A stretch of 19,777 bases of DNA from CAZDOD01 sp964506935 (GTDB lineage Bacteria > Desulfobacterota > Zymogenia > Zymogenales > Zymogenaceae), in NCBI GenBank assembly GCA_964506935.1, contig CAZDOD010000038.1, forward strand, positions 1-19,777, in the 5' to 3' direction. Of the stretch, positions 1 through 8,164 are shown one piece after another. The position numbers and the translations under genes are program-made. The first letter of the stretch is position 1; every line of letters begins with the position of its first letter. The notes under the pieces are model-generated. The model had not been told where the DNA came from, did no database searches, and was given only the letters and a program-made list of their open reading frames with translations.

Positions 1-509
1 CTGTTTAATTCCTTTATCACACGATCTGAGATGTCAATGGTATCACTATAATATAAGACTGTTGAATCTGTCTTTTCGAGGATTATAGTATATCCTTCCT
101 CCTCACCAATTTTGTTTACGATTTCTTTCGTCTTGAAAACTATAAGCCCAGCGAGTTCAGTGTCCCTCTCATTAATCTCGTATTTATAGTCCTCGACAAT
201 CCGTTGATATTTTAGGAACTCGTCCTGATACTCCCTCTCTTTTTTCTCCAGTTCGGCCTCCGAGATCAGCATTGCCTCTCGTTCTATCTCAACCTTCATC
301 TCAACGAGCTTTTCCTCGATCTTCTTTATCTTTGCCTCTGCATCTTCGATCTTGGCGTCCATCTCTTTTTTGCCCTTCTTTCCCTCATCTGACATGTCGA
401 TGACCTTTATCAGGTCTATTACTCCTATCTTGACATCGTCTGCCGAAACAGTCCTTGCCGAAAAAGAGATTACCAAGAGTAGAAGTATCGCTGGGATGGC
501 TCTCTTCAT
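1..509 (-). CDS. ompH: OmpH/Skp-family periplasmic chaperone, C-terminus cut off by the window start
   Basis: Read from ATG at 509 toward base 1, the frame stays open for 169 codons and runs off the window, so the C-terminus is missing. The first 23 residues form a signal peptide (MKRAIPAILLLLVISFSART, cleavage likely after TVSA). The mature start VKIGVIDLIKVIDMSDEGKK fits the OmpH/Skp beginning, in which a short beta strand leads into a coiled coil. A long Glu/Lys-rich helical stretch follows (about residues 45-120), then a strand region with YTIILEKTDSTVLYY, matching the usual YxxVLEK...VLY segment. Skp-like proteins hold unfolded outer-membrane proteins in the periplasm for delivery to BamA, which is encoded just upstream. 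The ribosome site AAAGGA lies about 7 bases before the ATG. The assignment is secure from architecture and neighbours; true orthology to E. coli Skp is inferred. Confidence 0.88.
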   Translation of the reverse strand, partial: MKRAIPAILLLLVISFSARTVSADDVKIGVIDLIKVIDMSDEGKKGKKEMDAKIEDAEAKIKKIEEKLVEMKVEIEREAMLISEAELEKKEREYQDEFLKYQRIVEDYKYEINERDTELAGLIVFKTKEIVNKIGEEEGYTIILEKTDSTVLYYSDTIDISDRVIKELN

Positions 510-538
510 CAAATATCCTTTACATTTCTCCAACTTGC

Positions 539-577
539 AAAAAGGGGAGAGAAGTGGATACTTCCCCCCCCTTTTTT
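539..577 (-). terminator. Long hairpin with U-tract between bamA and ompH (attenuator-like)
   Basis: In the minus transcript, AAAAAGGGG (576-568) pairs with CCCCUUUUU (547-539). Inside it, GGGG (567-564) faces CUCU through G-C and G-U pairs, and AAGU pairs with ACUU around the loop AUCC. This gives about 17 nearly continuous pairs ending in five U. In the plus transcript the middle becomes A-C mismatches, so the fold favours the minus strand. It lies between the bamA stop and the ompH ribosome site, with too little room behind it for a separate promoter. Partial termination or mRNA stabilisation is inferred. Confidence 0.55.
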
Positions 578-603
578 ACCATCTTTAGTTACATGTCTAA
601 GTC

Positions 604-3270
604 TTAAAAAGTCGTTCCCACAGAGAAATTCCACTCTGAAGCTTTCTCACCCTTTTTGGGAGCAAGATTGTAACCCCATTCAACTCTGATGGGACCCATC
701 GGAGACAACCACCTGATACCACCGCCAGCCGAGTACCTCAACTCATCAAACCAGCTTTCATCTTCACCCCACACATTTCCGATATCGAAGAACACCACAC
801 CCTTCATATCGATATCCTCAAAGAGCGGGAAGATGAATTCCACGTTCACTATTAATTCCTTGGTTCCACCAAGGTACTCAATGATGTTCCCACTGGCGTC
901 TCTCTCAACGGGCCCTACACTGTATGGAGCAAATCCTCTGAGAGAATTGAGTCCCCCTGCAAAGAAGCGGGCGTAAACCGGCACACCACCACTCTCAAGA
1001 CTTTCGATATATCCAATCATTGCCCTCGGATGGAACACGACCTTCCAGAACAGAGGAAAGTACCAACTGCTCTCCACGACACCCTTGATATAGTTTTCGT
1101 CACCGCCGATACCGGCGTAGAACAACGATATAGAGTTCAGCGAACCCTTGGTCGGATCGTAGATGTTGTTCCTCGTATCCCTGACCAAAAGCGCTTCGAT
1201 ACCGCTTGTAATGGTGTGTCCCTCGTAATCCCAGATATCTGTAGGGGCAGTCGCAGCATCAATGTTCTTGATATTTACATCGTTGAATATATAGGTAACA
1301 AACAACTTGCTCTCCTTCCAAAGGGGATATCCGGCCCCTATCTCAAAGCCAAAGGTGTCGGCATCGTATGTGTCATATTCCCTAGTAAGGTTGTAGATCC
1401 TAAGTGACATCGAGACGTTGCTATCGAAGAAATATGGATCTTCGAAGGTAAAGGAGTAATTTGTAGATATACCGCTGAACTCGGCGATTGCGGCGACCTT
1501 GTATCCCCTCCCGAAGAGGTTTCTCTCCTGCACCCTTATCATTCCCGTGACGTTTACGACACTTGAATATCCCAGACCGGCCGATATGAGTCCGGTGGGT
1601 TTCTCTTCGACCTCTACGTTGACAACGACTCTGTCGTCCGCACTTCCCCTCTCCGTGGCAAAATTAACTGCCTCAAAGTAGCCGAGGTTGTTTACCTTCT
1701 CTTGACTCCTCTCCAGATCATCACCGTTAAAGAGATCGCCTTCCGCAAACTTGAGTTCCCGCCTGATGACCTTATCAAGGGTCTTTATATTTCCTGAGAT
1801 ATTTATCCTCTCGAAGTATGCCTTCTTCCCCTTGATGATGTTGTAGTTCACATTGGCGATGAGTTTTTCTGAATCGAGATCGGTCAGGGGTTGGATGTCC
1901 ACAAGGGCATAACCCTCGTTACTATATTCCCTCACGAGGTAGTTTATATCGTCTATGAGATTAGTCCTCGAAAAGTAATCACCCGATTCAAGCAAAAATT
2001 CATCGAGGAACTCCTCCTTCGGCCTGATTAGGTCTCCCGAAACATCTACACTGCCGACCTTGTACCGATTCCCCTCGTTAATGCGATAGGAGAGAAATAT
2101 CCCATTCTTGGTCATTTCAACCTCTGGGGGTTCTACAACCGCCTCAAGATATCCGTTGTCATAGTAGACCGCTGTGACTCGCTCCACATCGTTGTCAAGC
2201 TCTTCTTTATGGTATCTACCCCTGTCGGTAATCCACCAGATCCACCCCTTGCTCTTATTTGCGAGACCCTTTTCGATTTCTCTGTCAGAGATCCTGTCGT
2301 TACCTATAAACTCGATCTTCTTGATCATGAGCCTCTTTCCCTCATCGATGTTGAACTCCAACATGACCTCATCTTCATCAATAGGCTCTATCTTGTAATC
2401 GACTGTTGCAGCGTGATACTGCTTTTCGGCGTAAAGGTCTTTTATCGCCTCGAGGCTCTCTTTCAACTCCCTTACGCTCAAAACTTCCGGGGGCGTTACG
2501 GTTATCACGGCAAAGATATCTTCCACATCGATCTTGTCAGCGCCGTTAACCCTGACCTCCCTTACGAGAGATCTCTCTTTTACTGTAAAGATAACTTCCG
2601 TACCACCCTCGACCGATTTAGTCTCCATCGAGACATCTTCAAAATACCCCATCTGGGTTATGGTCTTTACATCTTCCGCCAAAAACTTCTCATAGGGGAG
2701 GGTACCTTCCTTGCTCTGTATTACTCCGAGAATATCTTCGTCGGAGAGCCTCTTGTTACCCCTGATGGTGACCTTTACGATTATCTCGTCTAAGAAGATC
2801 TTCTCGTTGATCTTCTTTGCCAGATCACCCACCCTGTCGAGCACCGTTGCGAGCCCGTAGGTCTCTATATAGAACCTCTCAGGCTCACCCTTTTTTCGGA
2901 CCGGCACCAGCTTGGCGTCTAGGCTTATCGTATCTCCGACCTTAGTCATACTCCCCAAGACGACATAATCCGCCCCCATCTTGCTCCCCACACTCCTGGC
3001 ATAGTTCTCATCCATCTCCTCAGGGCGCATGTCACCCACAATACCCATCAACTTATCAAGGTCGAGAGGCTCTATCTTTTCATGGTATGCCAGTGCGGAA
3101 AGAAGGACTTTCTGTATATCCGTCTCATATGCCGTAAGATCTTCAGCAGCATATATTGAAAATGGGAGAACTGTTACTCCAACTTTCTTTTCCGCAGCAA
3201 AACCACTAACTGAAAAGAAGGCCACTATAAATGCCAAAAAAATGGCAAAGGAAAGGACTTTTTTAATCAT
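604..3270 (-). CDS. bamA: BamA outer-membrane protein assembly factor with an extra N-terminal domain
   Basis: BamA is the central subunit of the BAM complex, inserting beta-barrel proteins into the outer membrane. I start it at ATG 3270 (888 residues), because GGAGG lies 6 bases upstream and the next residues form a signal peptide (MIKKVLSFAIFLAFIVAFFS, cleavage near GFAA). A longer frame to 3312 would run through the promoter. Residues about 28-150 form an additional domain of CsgG/FlgO/TolB-N style (VTVLPFSIYAAE, GADYVVLGSMTK, ISLDAKLVPV). Five POTRA repeats follow (about 164-556; starts KVTIRGNKRLS, VREVRVNGADK, KKIEFIGNDRIS, VGSVDVSGDL, FERINISGNIK). The 16-strand barrel runs from about 560 to the end, with LRGF (777-780) as the conserved loop-6 motif and the terminal Phe typical of outer-membrane barrels. 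Its length exceeds the roughly 810 residues of E. coli BamA because of the first domain. Confidence 0.97.
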   Translation of the reverse strand: MIKKVLSFAIFLAFIVAFFSVSGFAAEKKVGVTVLPFSIYAAEDLTAYETDIQKVLLSALAYHEKIEPLDLDKLMGIVGDMRPEEMDENYARSVGSKMGADYVVLGSMTKVGDTISLDAKLVPVRKKGEPERFYIETYGLATVLDRVGDLAKKINEKIFLDEIIVKVTIRGNKRLSDEDILGVIQSKEGTLPYEKFLAEDVKTITQMGYFEDVSMETKSVEGGTEVIFTVKERSLVREVRVNGADKIDVEDIFAVITVTPPEVLSVRELKESLEAIKDLYAEKQYHAATVDYKIEPIDEDEVMLEFNIDEGKRLMIKKIEFIGNDRISDREIEKGLANKSKGWIWWITDRGRYHKEELDNDVERVTAVYYDNGYLEAVVEPPEVEMTKNGIFLSYRINEGNRYKVGSVDVSGDLIRPKEEFLDEFLLESGDYFSRTNLIDDINYLVREYSNEGYALVDIQPLTDLDSEKLIANVNYNIIKGKKAYFERINISGNIKTLDKVIRRELKFAEGDLFNGDDLERSQEKVNNLGYFEAVNFATERGSADDRVVVNVEVEEKPTGLISAGLGYSSVVNVTGMIRVQERNLFGRGYKVAAIAEFSGISTNYSFTFEDPYFFDSNVSMSLRIYNLTREYDTYDADTFGFEIGAGYPLWKESKLFVTYIFNDVNIKNIDAATAPTDIWDYEGHTITSGIEALLVRDTRNNIYDPTKGSLNSISLFYAGIGGDENYIKGVVESSWYFPLFWKVVFHPRAMIGYIESLESGGVPVYARFFAGGLNSLRGFAPYSVGPVERDASGNIIEYLGGTKELIVNVEFIFPLFEDIDMKGVVFFDIGNVWGEDESWFDELRYSAGGGIRWLSPMGPIRVEWGYNLAPKKGEKASEWNFSVGTTF

Positions 3271-3311
3271 TTCCGTCCTCCAAAAAATAAACTTATATAG
3301 AAAACCATGCA

Positions 3312-3339
3312 ATTATACCAAATGAAAAACCCTTGTAAA
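3312..3339 (-). promoter_or_regulatory. Sigma70-type promoter for bamA-ompH
   Basis: On the minus strand, TTTACA (3339-3334) lies 16 bases from a perfect TATAAT (3317-3312), preceded by TGG, giving an extended -10. The start point would be near 3305, leaving a leader of about 35 bases that contains the GGAGG of bamA. The element sits entirely in the lolD-bamA gap. The small dyad CCTTTACAAGG overlaps the -35 and could act as a weak end signal for lolD or as an operator. Motif match only, no experimental evidence. Confidence 0.6.
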
Positions 3340-3349
3340 GGAAAAAATT

Positions 3350-4024
3350 CTAGTTATTCTCAATTTTGCCATCCACCAAGAGCACCCTCCGTCCCCTTTT
3401 TTCGGCGAGTTTCAGGTTGTGTGTAACTATAATCATGGTGATCCCAAGCTCCCTGTTTAGATCCATCAAAAGTTCGTGCACCTCACCTCCAATCTTTGTA
3501 TCCAAATTCCCCGTGGGCTCGTCGGCCAAGACCACATCCGGTGAAAGGAAAATTGCGCGGGCAACCGCAACCCTCTGCTGTTCGCCGCCCGAAAGCTCTC
3601 CGGGCCTGTGATGAATCCTGTTTTCGAGCCCCAATCTTCCAAGGACATCTATCGCCCTCTTCTCAGCTTTGCCCTCAGACCAACCGGCAACGAGACCCGG
3701 CATTATGGCGTTCTCCAACGCCGTGAACTCTGACAGTAGGTTGTGGAACTGAAAAACAAAACCTATCTTTTCATTTCGGAAACTTGCCAGATCCCTGTCA
3801 CCCATGGTGAATATATCCACACCATTGTGTATGATCTTCCCGCTCGTGGGACTGTCAAGGGCGCCCATTATATATAGGAGCGTGGACTTCCCCACACCGG
3901 ACGCCCCGAGGATGTTCAAGACCTCCCCCTTTTCGACGTCGAGGGAGAGATTTTTTAGAACCTCAACCCTCTTTCCGTCACCGAAAAATGTCTTATTGAG
4001 ATCTCTGACTCTTATCTGTGCCAT
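3350..4024 (-). CDS. lolD: LolD lipoprotein-release ABC transporter ATPase
   Basis: This cytoplasmic ATPase powers the LolCDE complex, which extracts mature lipoproteins from the inner membrane and hands them to the periplasmic carrier LolA. The 224 residues match the family length. Walker A is GASGVGKST (40-48), the Q-loop is FQFHNLL (Gln92), the ABC signature is LSGGEQQRVAVARA (144-157), Walker B is VVLADE (164-169), the D-loop is NLD (173-175), and the switch His is His202 in VTHN. All catalytic motifs are intact. The ATG lies 2 bases after the stop of the cNMP protein and has no strong ribosome site of its own, suggesting translational coupling. The same fold is used by MacB/FtsE-type ATPases; the neighbouring LolC/E permease and bamA make LolD the best name. 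Confidence 0.93.
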   Translation of the reverse strand: MAQIRVRDLNKTFFGDGKRVEVLKNLSLDVEKGEVLNILGASGVGKSTLLYIMGALDSPTSGKIIHNGVDIFTMGDRDLASFRNEKIGFVFQFHNLLSEFTALENAIMPGLVAGWSEGKAEKRAIDVLGRLGLENRIHHRPGELSGGEQQRVAVARAIFLSPDVVLADEPTGNLDTKIGGEVHELLMDLNRELGITMIIVTHNLKLAEKRGRRVLLVDGKIENN

Positions 4025-4026
4025 TT

Positions 4027-5247
4027 TTATATCAACCCGCTTTCGCTTTTCCTATTTTTATACTCCATTATCGTAGCTATGGTATCCTCAACCCTCTTAT
4101 TTATATATTTATTTAGGGCATCGAGAACCTCGGGATAGACCTTCACGACCTTCTGGATCTCCTCTTTGGATACCTCCAACAGCTTCGCATTACTGACCGC
4201 CTTTACAGTAGCCGTCCTCGGCTTTCCGGTGATCACAGAAACCTCGCCGAAAAAGTCTCCGGGCTTTAGCTTCGCCAGGAACACAGAGCTACCATCTTTT
4301 TCGGTGCTAACCTCCACCTCCCCCGACTGGATGAAATACATATTATCTCCAACCTCCCCCTCCCTTAAGACAACCTCACCCTTTTTGACCGCCTTCAAAG
4401 TGAATGATTTCAACAACATCCCCCTCTGCTCAGGACCCAGGGGATAGAATATCGGAGATATCGCAAGGAGGGTATCCAATACCCTTTCCTTATAGAACTT
4501 TTGGAGGACCTCTTTGACTCCGGGGTGCTTCTTTATAATCGACTCGAGATCCTGTCTTGAGAGCTCAAGGAGGGTGGTATCAGATACGGCCTTGACAGAT
4601 GCGATTCTTCCCGATTCGGAGAAAAAACCGAACTCGCCGAAGAAATCCCCCTCCTCCAGATTCGAAATCCAAAGCTCGTTCAAATCCTCATCTTCCCTGA
4701 AGATGCTCACCTCTCCCGAGGCGATGATGAAGATGGAATTGCCCTTGTCCCCCTCCCTTATTATGAGGGTGCCTTCGGGGATGTCTATCGGCTTCATCTT
4801 ATCGACCGTCGCCATAAACTCCTCGTGAGACAAATCAGAAAAAAGGAGTGTCCGGGGATAAGGCTCCTCCTTCTTTTTCTCAATACCCTTTATAGATAAC
4901 TTTGGGGCTTCATATTTGATCTTCTCGGAATAGAGCGTAGATAATCTATCTATTATCCGGGGCGAATCCGGCCTGAGTTTCAAAATGAGCTTGTTTACGG
5001 CAATGGCCTTGACCAAAAAGTCCTCCCTTGCGTACATCTCGGCGACCTTGTCGTAATAGCGTATCGCCCCGTCCACATCACCTAGCTTTGCCGAGCAATC
5101 CCCGACCTTGAGTATCGAGTACTGGTCATTTGGGGAAAGCTTTAAGACCTCCAGAAATTCGCCCTTAGCCTTCTCCCAGTTTCCCTTCGCCATAAAGTGG
5201 GCGCCCGATTCTTTGTGCTTGGCGATTTTACTTTTCAAATCAGCCAC
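4027..5247 (-). CDS. TPR protein with two cyclic-nucleotide-binding domains
   Basis: A predicted cytoplasmic protein of 406 residues without signal peptide or membrane helix. Residues about 8-110 look like three TPR-type helical repeats (GAHFMAKGNWEKAKGEFLEV, KVGDCSAKLGDVDGAIRYYD, VKAIAVNKLILKLRPDSP). Two Crp-like cNMP domains follow, at about 136-250 and 266-376. Their phosphate-binding cassettes are FGEFGFFSESGRIASV (203-218) and FGEVSVITGKPRTATV (333-348), each keeping the Glu and Arg that hold cyclic nucleotides in the family. There is no helix-turn-helix, kinase or enzyme domain, so it is probably a sensor or scaffold, not a transcription factor. The start is GTG, with GGGTGG about 7 bases before it, 17 bases after the permease stop. 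It lies between the Lol permease and lolD, so a role tuning lipoprotein export is plausible but inferred. Confidence 0.85.
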   Translation of the reverse strand: MADLKSKIAKHKESGAHFMAKGNWEKAKGEFLEVLKLSPNDQYSILKVGDCSAKLGDVDGAIRYYDKVAEMYAREDFLVKAIAVNKLILKLRPDSPRIIDRLSTLYSEKIKYEAPKLSIKGIEKKKEEPYPRTLLFSDLSHEEFMATVDKMKPIDIPEGTLIIREGDKGNSIFIIASGEVSIFREDEDLNELWISNLEEGDFFGEFGFFSESGRIASVKAVSDTTLLELSRQDLESIIKKHPGVKEVLQKFYKERVLDTLLAISPIFYPLGPEQRGMLLKSFTLKAVKKGEVVLREGEVGDNMYFIQSGEVEVSTEKDGSSVFLAKLKPGDFFGEVSVITGKPRTATVKAVSNAKLLEVSKEEIQKVVKVYPEVLDALNKYINKRVEDTIATIMEYKNRKSESGLI

Positions 5248-5264
5248 GAAATTCCACCCATCAT

Positions 5265-6512
5265 CTATTCGTATCTTAACGCTTCGGCGGGATCAAGACG
5301 AGATGCCTGCCAGGCGGGGTAAATCGTCGCCAAGAAGCACAGGATCAAGGAACACACCGCGATAATGAGCACATCCGACCATACAATCTTGACCGGGAGC
5401 GTGGACATATAGTAGATGTTGGGGTCGAGTTTTATAAATTCATAGCGCCCAAGGAGCAAGCATATCCCTAATCCCGACAAAAGCCCCAATACCGTGCCCA
5501 ATACCCCGATAATCAACCCCTCATATATAAATATCCTCATGATGTTTATCTTCGATGCGCCCAAAGACTTCAAGATGGCTATATCCTTTGTCTTTTCCAT
5601 AACAACCATGATGAGGGTTGAGACGATGTTGAAGGCCGCCACAAATACTATCATCACGAGTATAATGAACATAGCGATCTTCTCCAACTGAAGCGCCGCG
5701 AAGAGATTCTTGTTCATCTCCATCCAGTCTACGGTCCGAAAAGATGTCCCGAGCTCGGCCTGTATATATCCGCCTATCTCCCTCGCCTTATAGATATTGT
5801 CGACCTTGACCTCTATACCCGTGACCTCGCTGCCAAGCCCAAAGAAGGACTGGGCCGAAGACAACGATATAAATGCGAAGCTTGTATCGAAATCATACAT
5901 CCCTGAATCAAAGATACCCACAATCCTAAACCGCTTCATCTTAGGAACGATCCCGAGAGGAGTGAGCGGCCCTTGAGGGGATAACATCAATACCTCATCG
6001 CCATAAAATACACCCAAGAGTCTGGCTAGTTCCTTTCCGACAATTACCCCCGGCATATCACCCTCTTCTACATCGAGTTCATCTATACTCCCCTTTATGA
6101 TGTCTTCATCCAGGCTGATTACGTTCGGGGCCGTTTTAGCATCTATACCCCTCAAAAACGCCCCCGTCGCACCACCGAATTTTGATGTCAACATGACCTG
6201 TGTCTGTATAAACGGTGTGGATGCCAGAACACCGGGCGTCTTATCTATTATTTCCAACGCATCATGATAATCGATCCTTTTGTCGATATCCCCCAGGGGA
6301 TCGTAGTATTTGGTGATCACGAGGTGGGAATAGACCCCGAGGATCTTCTCCTGGAGGTCCTCCTTGAATCCCGTCATAACCGATATGACTACGATCAGGG
6401 CCGCAACACCGAGCGCAACCCCGCCTATGGAAATAATAGTAATAATAGAAATGAAGGTCTGCTTCCTCTTGGCCTTCAGGTATCTCAGGCTTACTAAGAG
6501 TTCGTATTTCAT
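5265..6512 (-). CDS. lolC: LolC/LolE-family lipoprotein-releasing permease
   Basis: Inner-membrane subunit of the lipoprotein exporter, 415 residues as usual for LolC/E. It opens with the family signature (residues 8-22, SLRYLKAKRKQTFIS), has membrane helix 1 at about 20-46, a large periplasmic MacB-type domain (about 47-277), and three C-terminal FtsX-type helices (278-303, 327-354, 378-401). The loop EKTKDIAILKSLGAS (306-320) is the cytoplasmic coupling segment that contacts LolD, and the end PAWQASRLDPAEALRYE is typical. The ATG overlaps the lysS stop by one base (TAATG), with GGAGG 4 bases upstream, so translation is coupled to lysS. Only one permease gene is visible. It could act as a homodimer or pair with a LolE encoded elsewhere, so the C/E letter is uncertain. 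Confidence 0.92.
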   Translation of the reverse strand: MKYELLVSLRYLKAKRKQTFISIITIISIGGVALGVAALIVVISVMTGFKEDLQEKILGVYSHLVITKYYDPLGDIDKRIDYHDALEIIDKTPGVLASTPFIQTQVMLTSKFGGATGAFLRGIDAKTAPNVISLDEDIIKGSIDELDVEEGDMPGVIVGKELARLLGVFYGDEVLMLSPQGPLTPLGIVPKMKRFRIVGIFDSGMYDFDTSFAFISLSSAQSFFGLGSEVTGIEVKVDNIYKAREIGGYIQAELGTSFRTVDWMEMNKNLFAALQLEKIAMFIILVMIVFVAAFNIVSTLIMVVMEKTKDIAILKSLGASKINIMRIFIYEGLIIGVLGTVLGLLSGLGICLLLGRYEFIKLDPNIYYMSTLPVKIVWSDVLIIAVCSLILCFLATIYPAWQASRLDPAEALRYE

Positions 6513-8011
6513 TATTCCTCCTTCCCCTTTAGCTGCGGGAAAAGGATAACATCCCTTATCGATCTTGAATCTGTAAATAACATGACCATCCTGTCTATGC
6601 CTACTCCCTCACCTGCCGCGGGCGGCATGCCGTATTCGAGGGCCATAACATAGTCTTTGTCATATGCCCTCACACCCTCACCGAAATCCCCCATGTCAAG
6701 CTGTCTTATAAACCTCGCCCTCTGATCATCGGGGTCGTTTAGCTCTGAAAACGCATTGGCTATCTCCATCGATGAGATGAAGAGCTCAAAGCGATCCGTA
6801 TAGTTCGGATCGTCATCGGACGTGCGGGAGAGGGGTGAGACCTCGGTTGGATATTTCGTGATAAATACGGGCCCGACGAGATTTTCCTCCGTGGTCTTCT
6901 CGAATATCTCAAGAAGGACTTTTCCATGCCCCCATTCATCTTCGGTCTCGATCTCAAGCCTCTTTGCCAGATCACGTATTCTCCCATCGTCGGAGATATC
7001 CTTTTCGGAAATTCCGCCATATTTTATTACCGCCTCATAGAGATCTATCCTCTCCCACGGGGGAGTGAGATCCATCTCTTTCCCCTGATATGAAAGAATA
7101 TTGCTTCCGATTATCTTTTCGGCGGTGCTCACGAAAAGCTCTTCGGTGAGCTCCATGAAATCCTGATAGGTGGAAAAGGCCTGATAGAACTCGAGCATCG
7201 TGAATTCGGGATTGTGCTGGGTTGATATCCCCTCGTTCCTGAAATTCTTGTTTATCTCGAATACCTTGTCCATCCCCCCCACAAGGAGGCGCTTGAGATA
7301 AAGTTCCGGGGCGATACGGAGATATAGTTTCATGTCGAGTGTATTGTGGTGGGTGGCAAATGGCCTCGCTGTGGCACCACCGACGATCTCGTGAAGCATC
7401 GGCGTCTCGACCTCAAAAAAACCCCTCTCGAGGAAAAACGACCTTACGGCAGAAATAATCCTACCCCTCGTCTCAAATACCTCCCTCACGCCGGGATTCA
7501 CAAGTAGGTCGAGGTAACGCCTCCTATATCTCGTCTCAACGTCGACCAGTCCATGCCATTTTTCGGGAAGGGGTCTGAGACCCTTCACCAGAAGTCGCGC
7601 CTCTTCGACCTTTATTGTGAGCTCATCGGTCTTGGTCCTGAAGAGACCTCCCGAAACGCCGATAATGTCCCCGATGTCGTAATCCTTTATTTCTTTGAAG
7701 CCTTCCCCTAAAATATCCTTCTGAAAAAATATCTGAATCCTGCCGGTTCCGTCCTGGATATGGGCGAAAGAGGCCTTGCCAAAGTCCCTCTTTGACATGA
7801 GCCTCCCGGCGATCGTGAAAGTGCCTTTCAGGTTGGAAAGCTCGTCACCTGTGATCTCATTGTATTTTTCGAGAATCTCCCTTGCGGTATTTTCGGGGGA
7901 AAAATCGTTCGGGTAGGGATTTTCGCCCCGCCCACTAATGGCGTCCCTCTTCTCCCTCCTTATCCTGATCAGCTCGTTTTCCGGGGATTCTTCTTTCGGC
8001 CTGGTAGACAA
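6512..8011 (-). CDS. lysS: Lysyl-tRNA synthetase, class II
   Basis: Charges tRNA-Lys with lysine using ATP in the cytoplasm. The 499 residues fit the class II LysRS length (about 500). The N-terminal helix and OB-fold anticodon-binding domain cover about 15-145. The class II core shows motif 1 around FFEVETPMLH (198-207), motif 2 at FRNEGISTQHNPEFTMLEFY (257-276) and motif 3 at GVGIDRMVML (469-478); the last two are diagnostic for LysS. The start is a TTG at 8011 with a modest AGG 8 bases before it. No ATG or GTG lies close by, and the N-terminus from ENELIRIRREK aligns with the usual LysS start, so TTG is my choice. It heads the tightly packed lysS-permease-cNMP-lolD unit. The 153 bases before it are described with the direct repeat at 8037-8075. 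Confidence 0.96.
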   Translation of the reverse strand: MSTRPKEESPENELIRIRREKRDAISGRGENPYPNDFSPENTAREILEKYNEITGDELSNLKGTFTIAGRLMSKRDFGKASFAHIQDGTGRIQIFFQKDILGEGFKEIKDYDIGDIIGVSGGLFRTKTDELTIKVEEARLLVKGLRPLPEKWHGLVDVETRYRRRYLDLLVNPGVREVFETRGRIISAVRSFFLERGFFEVETPMLHEIVGGATARPFATHHNTLDMKLYLRIAPELYLKRLLVGGMDKVFEINKNFRNEGISTQHNPEFTMLEFYQAFSTYQDFMELTEELFVSTAEKIIGSNILSYQGKEMDLTPPWERIDLYEAVIKYGGISEKDISDDGRIRDLAKRLEIETEDEWGHGKVLLEIFEKTTEENLVGPVFITKYPTEVSPLSRTSDDDPNYTDRFELFISSMEIANAFSELNDPDDQRARFIRQLDMGDFGEGVRAYDKDYVMALEYGMPPAAGEGVGIDRMVMLFTDSRSIRDVILFPQLKGKEE

Positions 8012-8036
8012 ATATATAACCTGAAAATCTAATTAA

Positions 8037-8075
8037 ACGATATTACGATACAAATATTGAGGCTATACGATATTA
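8037..8075. repeat. Direct repeats ACGATATTA upstream of lysS
   Basis: ACGATATTA occurs at 8037-8045 and again at 8067-8075, exactly 30 bases apart (about three helical turns). A further ACGATA sits at 8045-8050. All lie in the AT-rich gap between the end of the SDR gene and the TTG of lysS. On the minus strand a TTGACT (8088-8083) stands 15 bases from TATAGC (8067-8062), a poor but possible promoter. The repeats could be operator half-sites; no known box is recognised. Confidence 0.3.
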
Positions 8076-8164
8076 AGAATATAGTCAAGTTAAAAAGCGG
8101 GTACTATGGAATGGAAAAGAAAAGGGGCGAATGTTTGCACCTGGTATTTTATGTGCCCGACCGC

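Noticed and set aside
2209..2793. 194-codon plus-strand ORF opposite bamA
   Set aside because: It is antisense to well-conserved POTRA codons, has no family features or ribosome site, and is a codon-bias shadow.
3271..3312. Longer bamA start 14 codons upstream
   Set aside because: It would place the TATAAT promoter at the start codon and push the signal peptide inward; GGAGG clearly marks the ATG at 3270.
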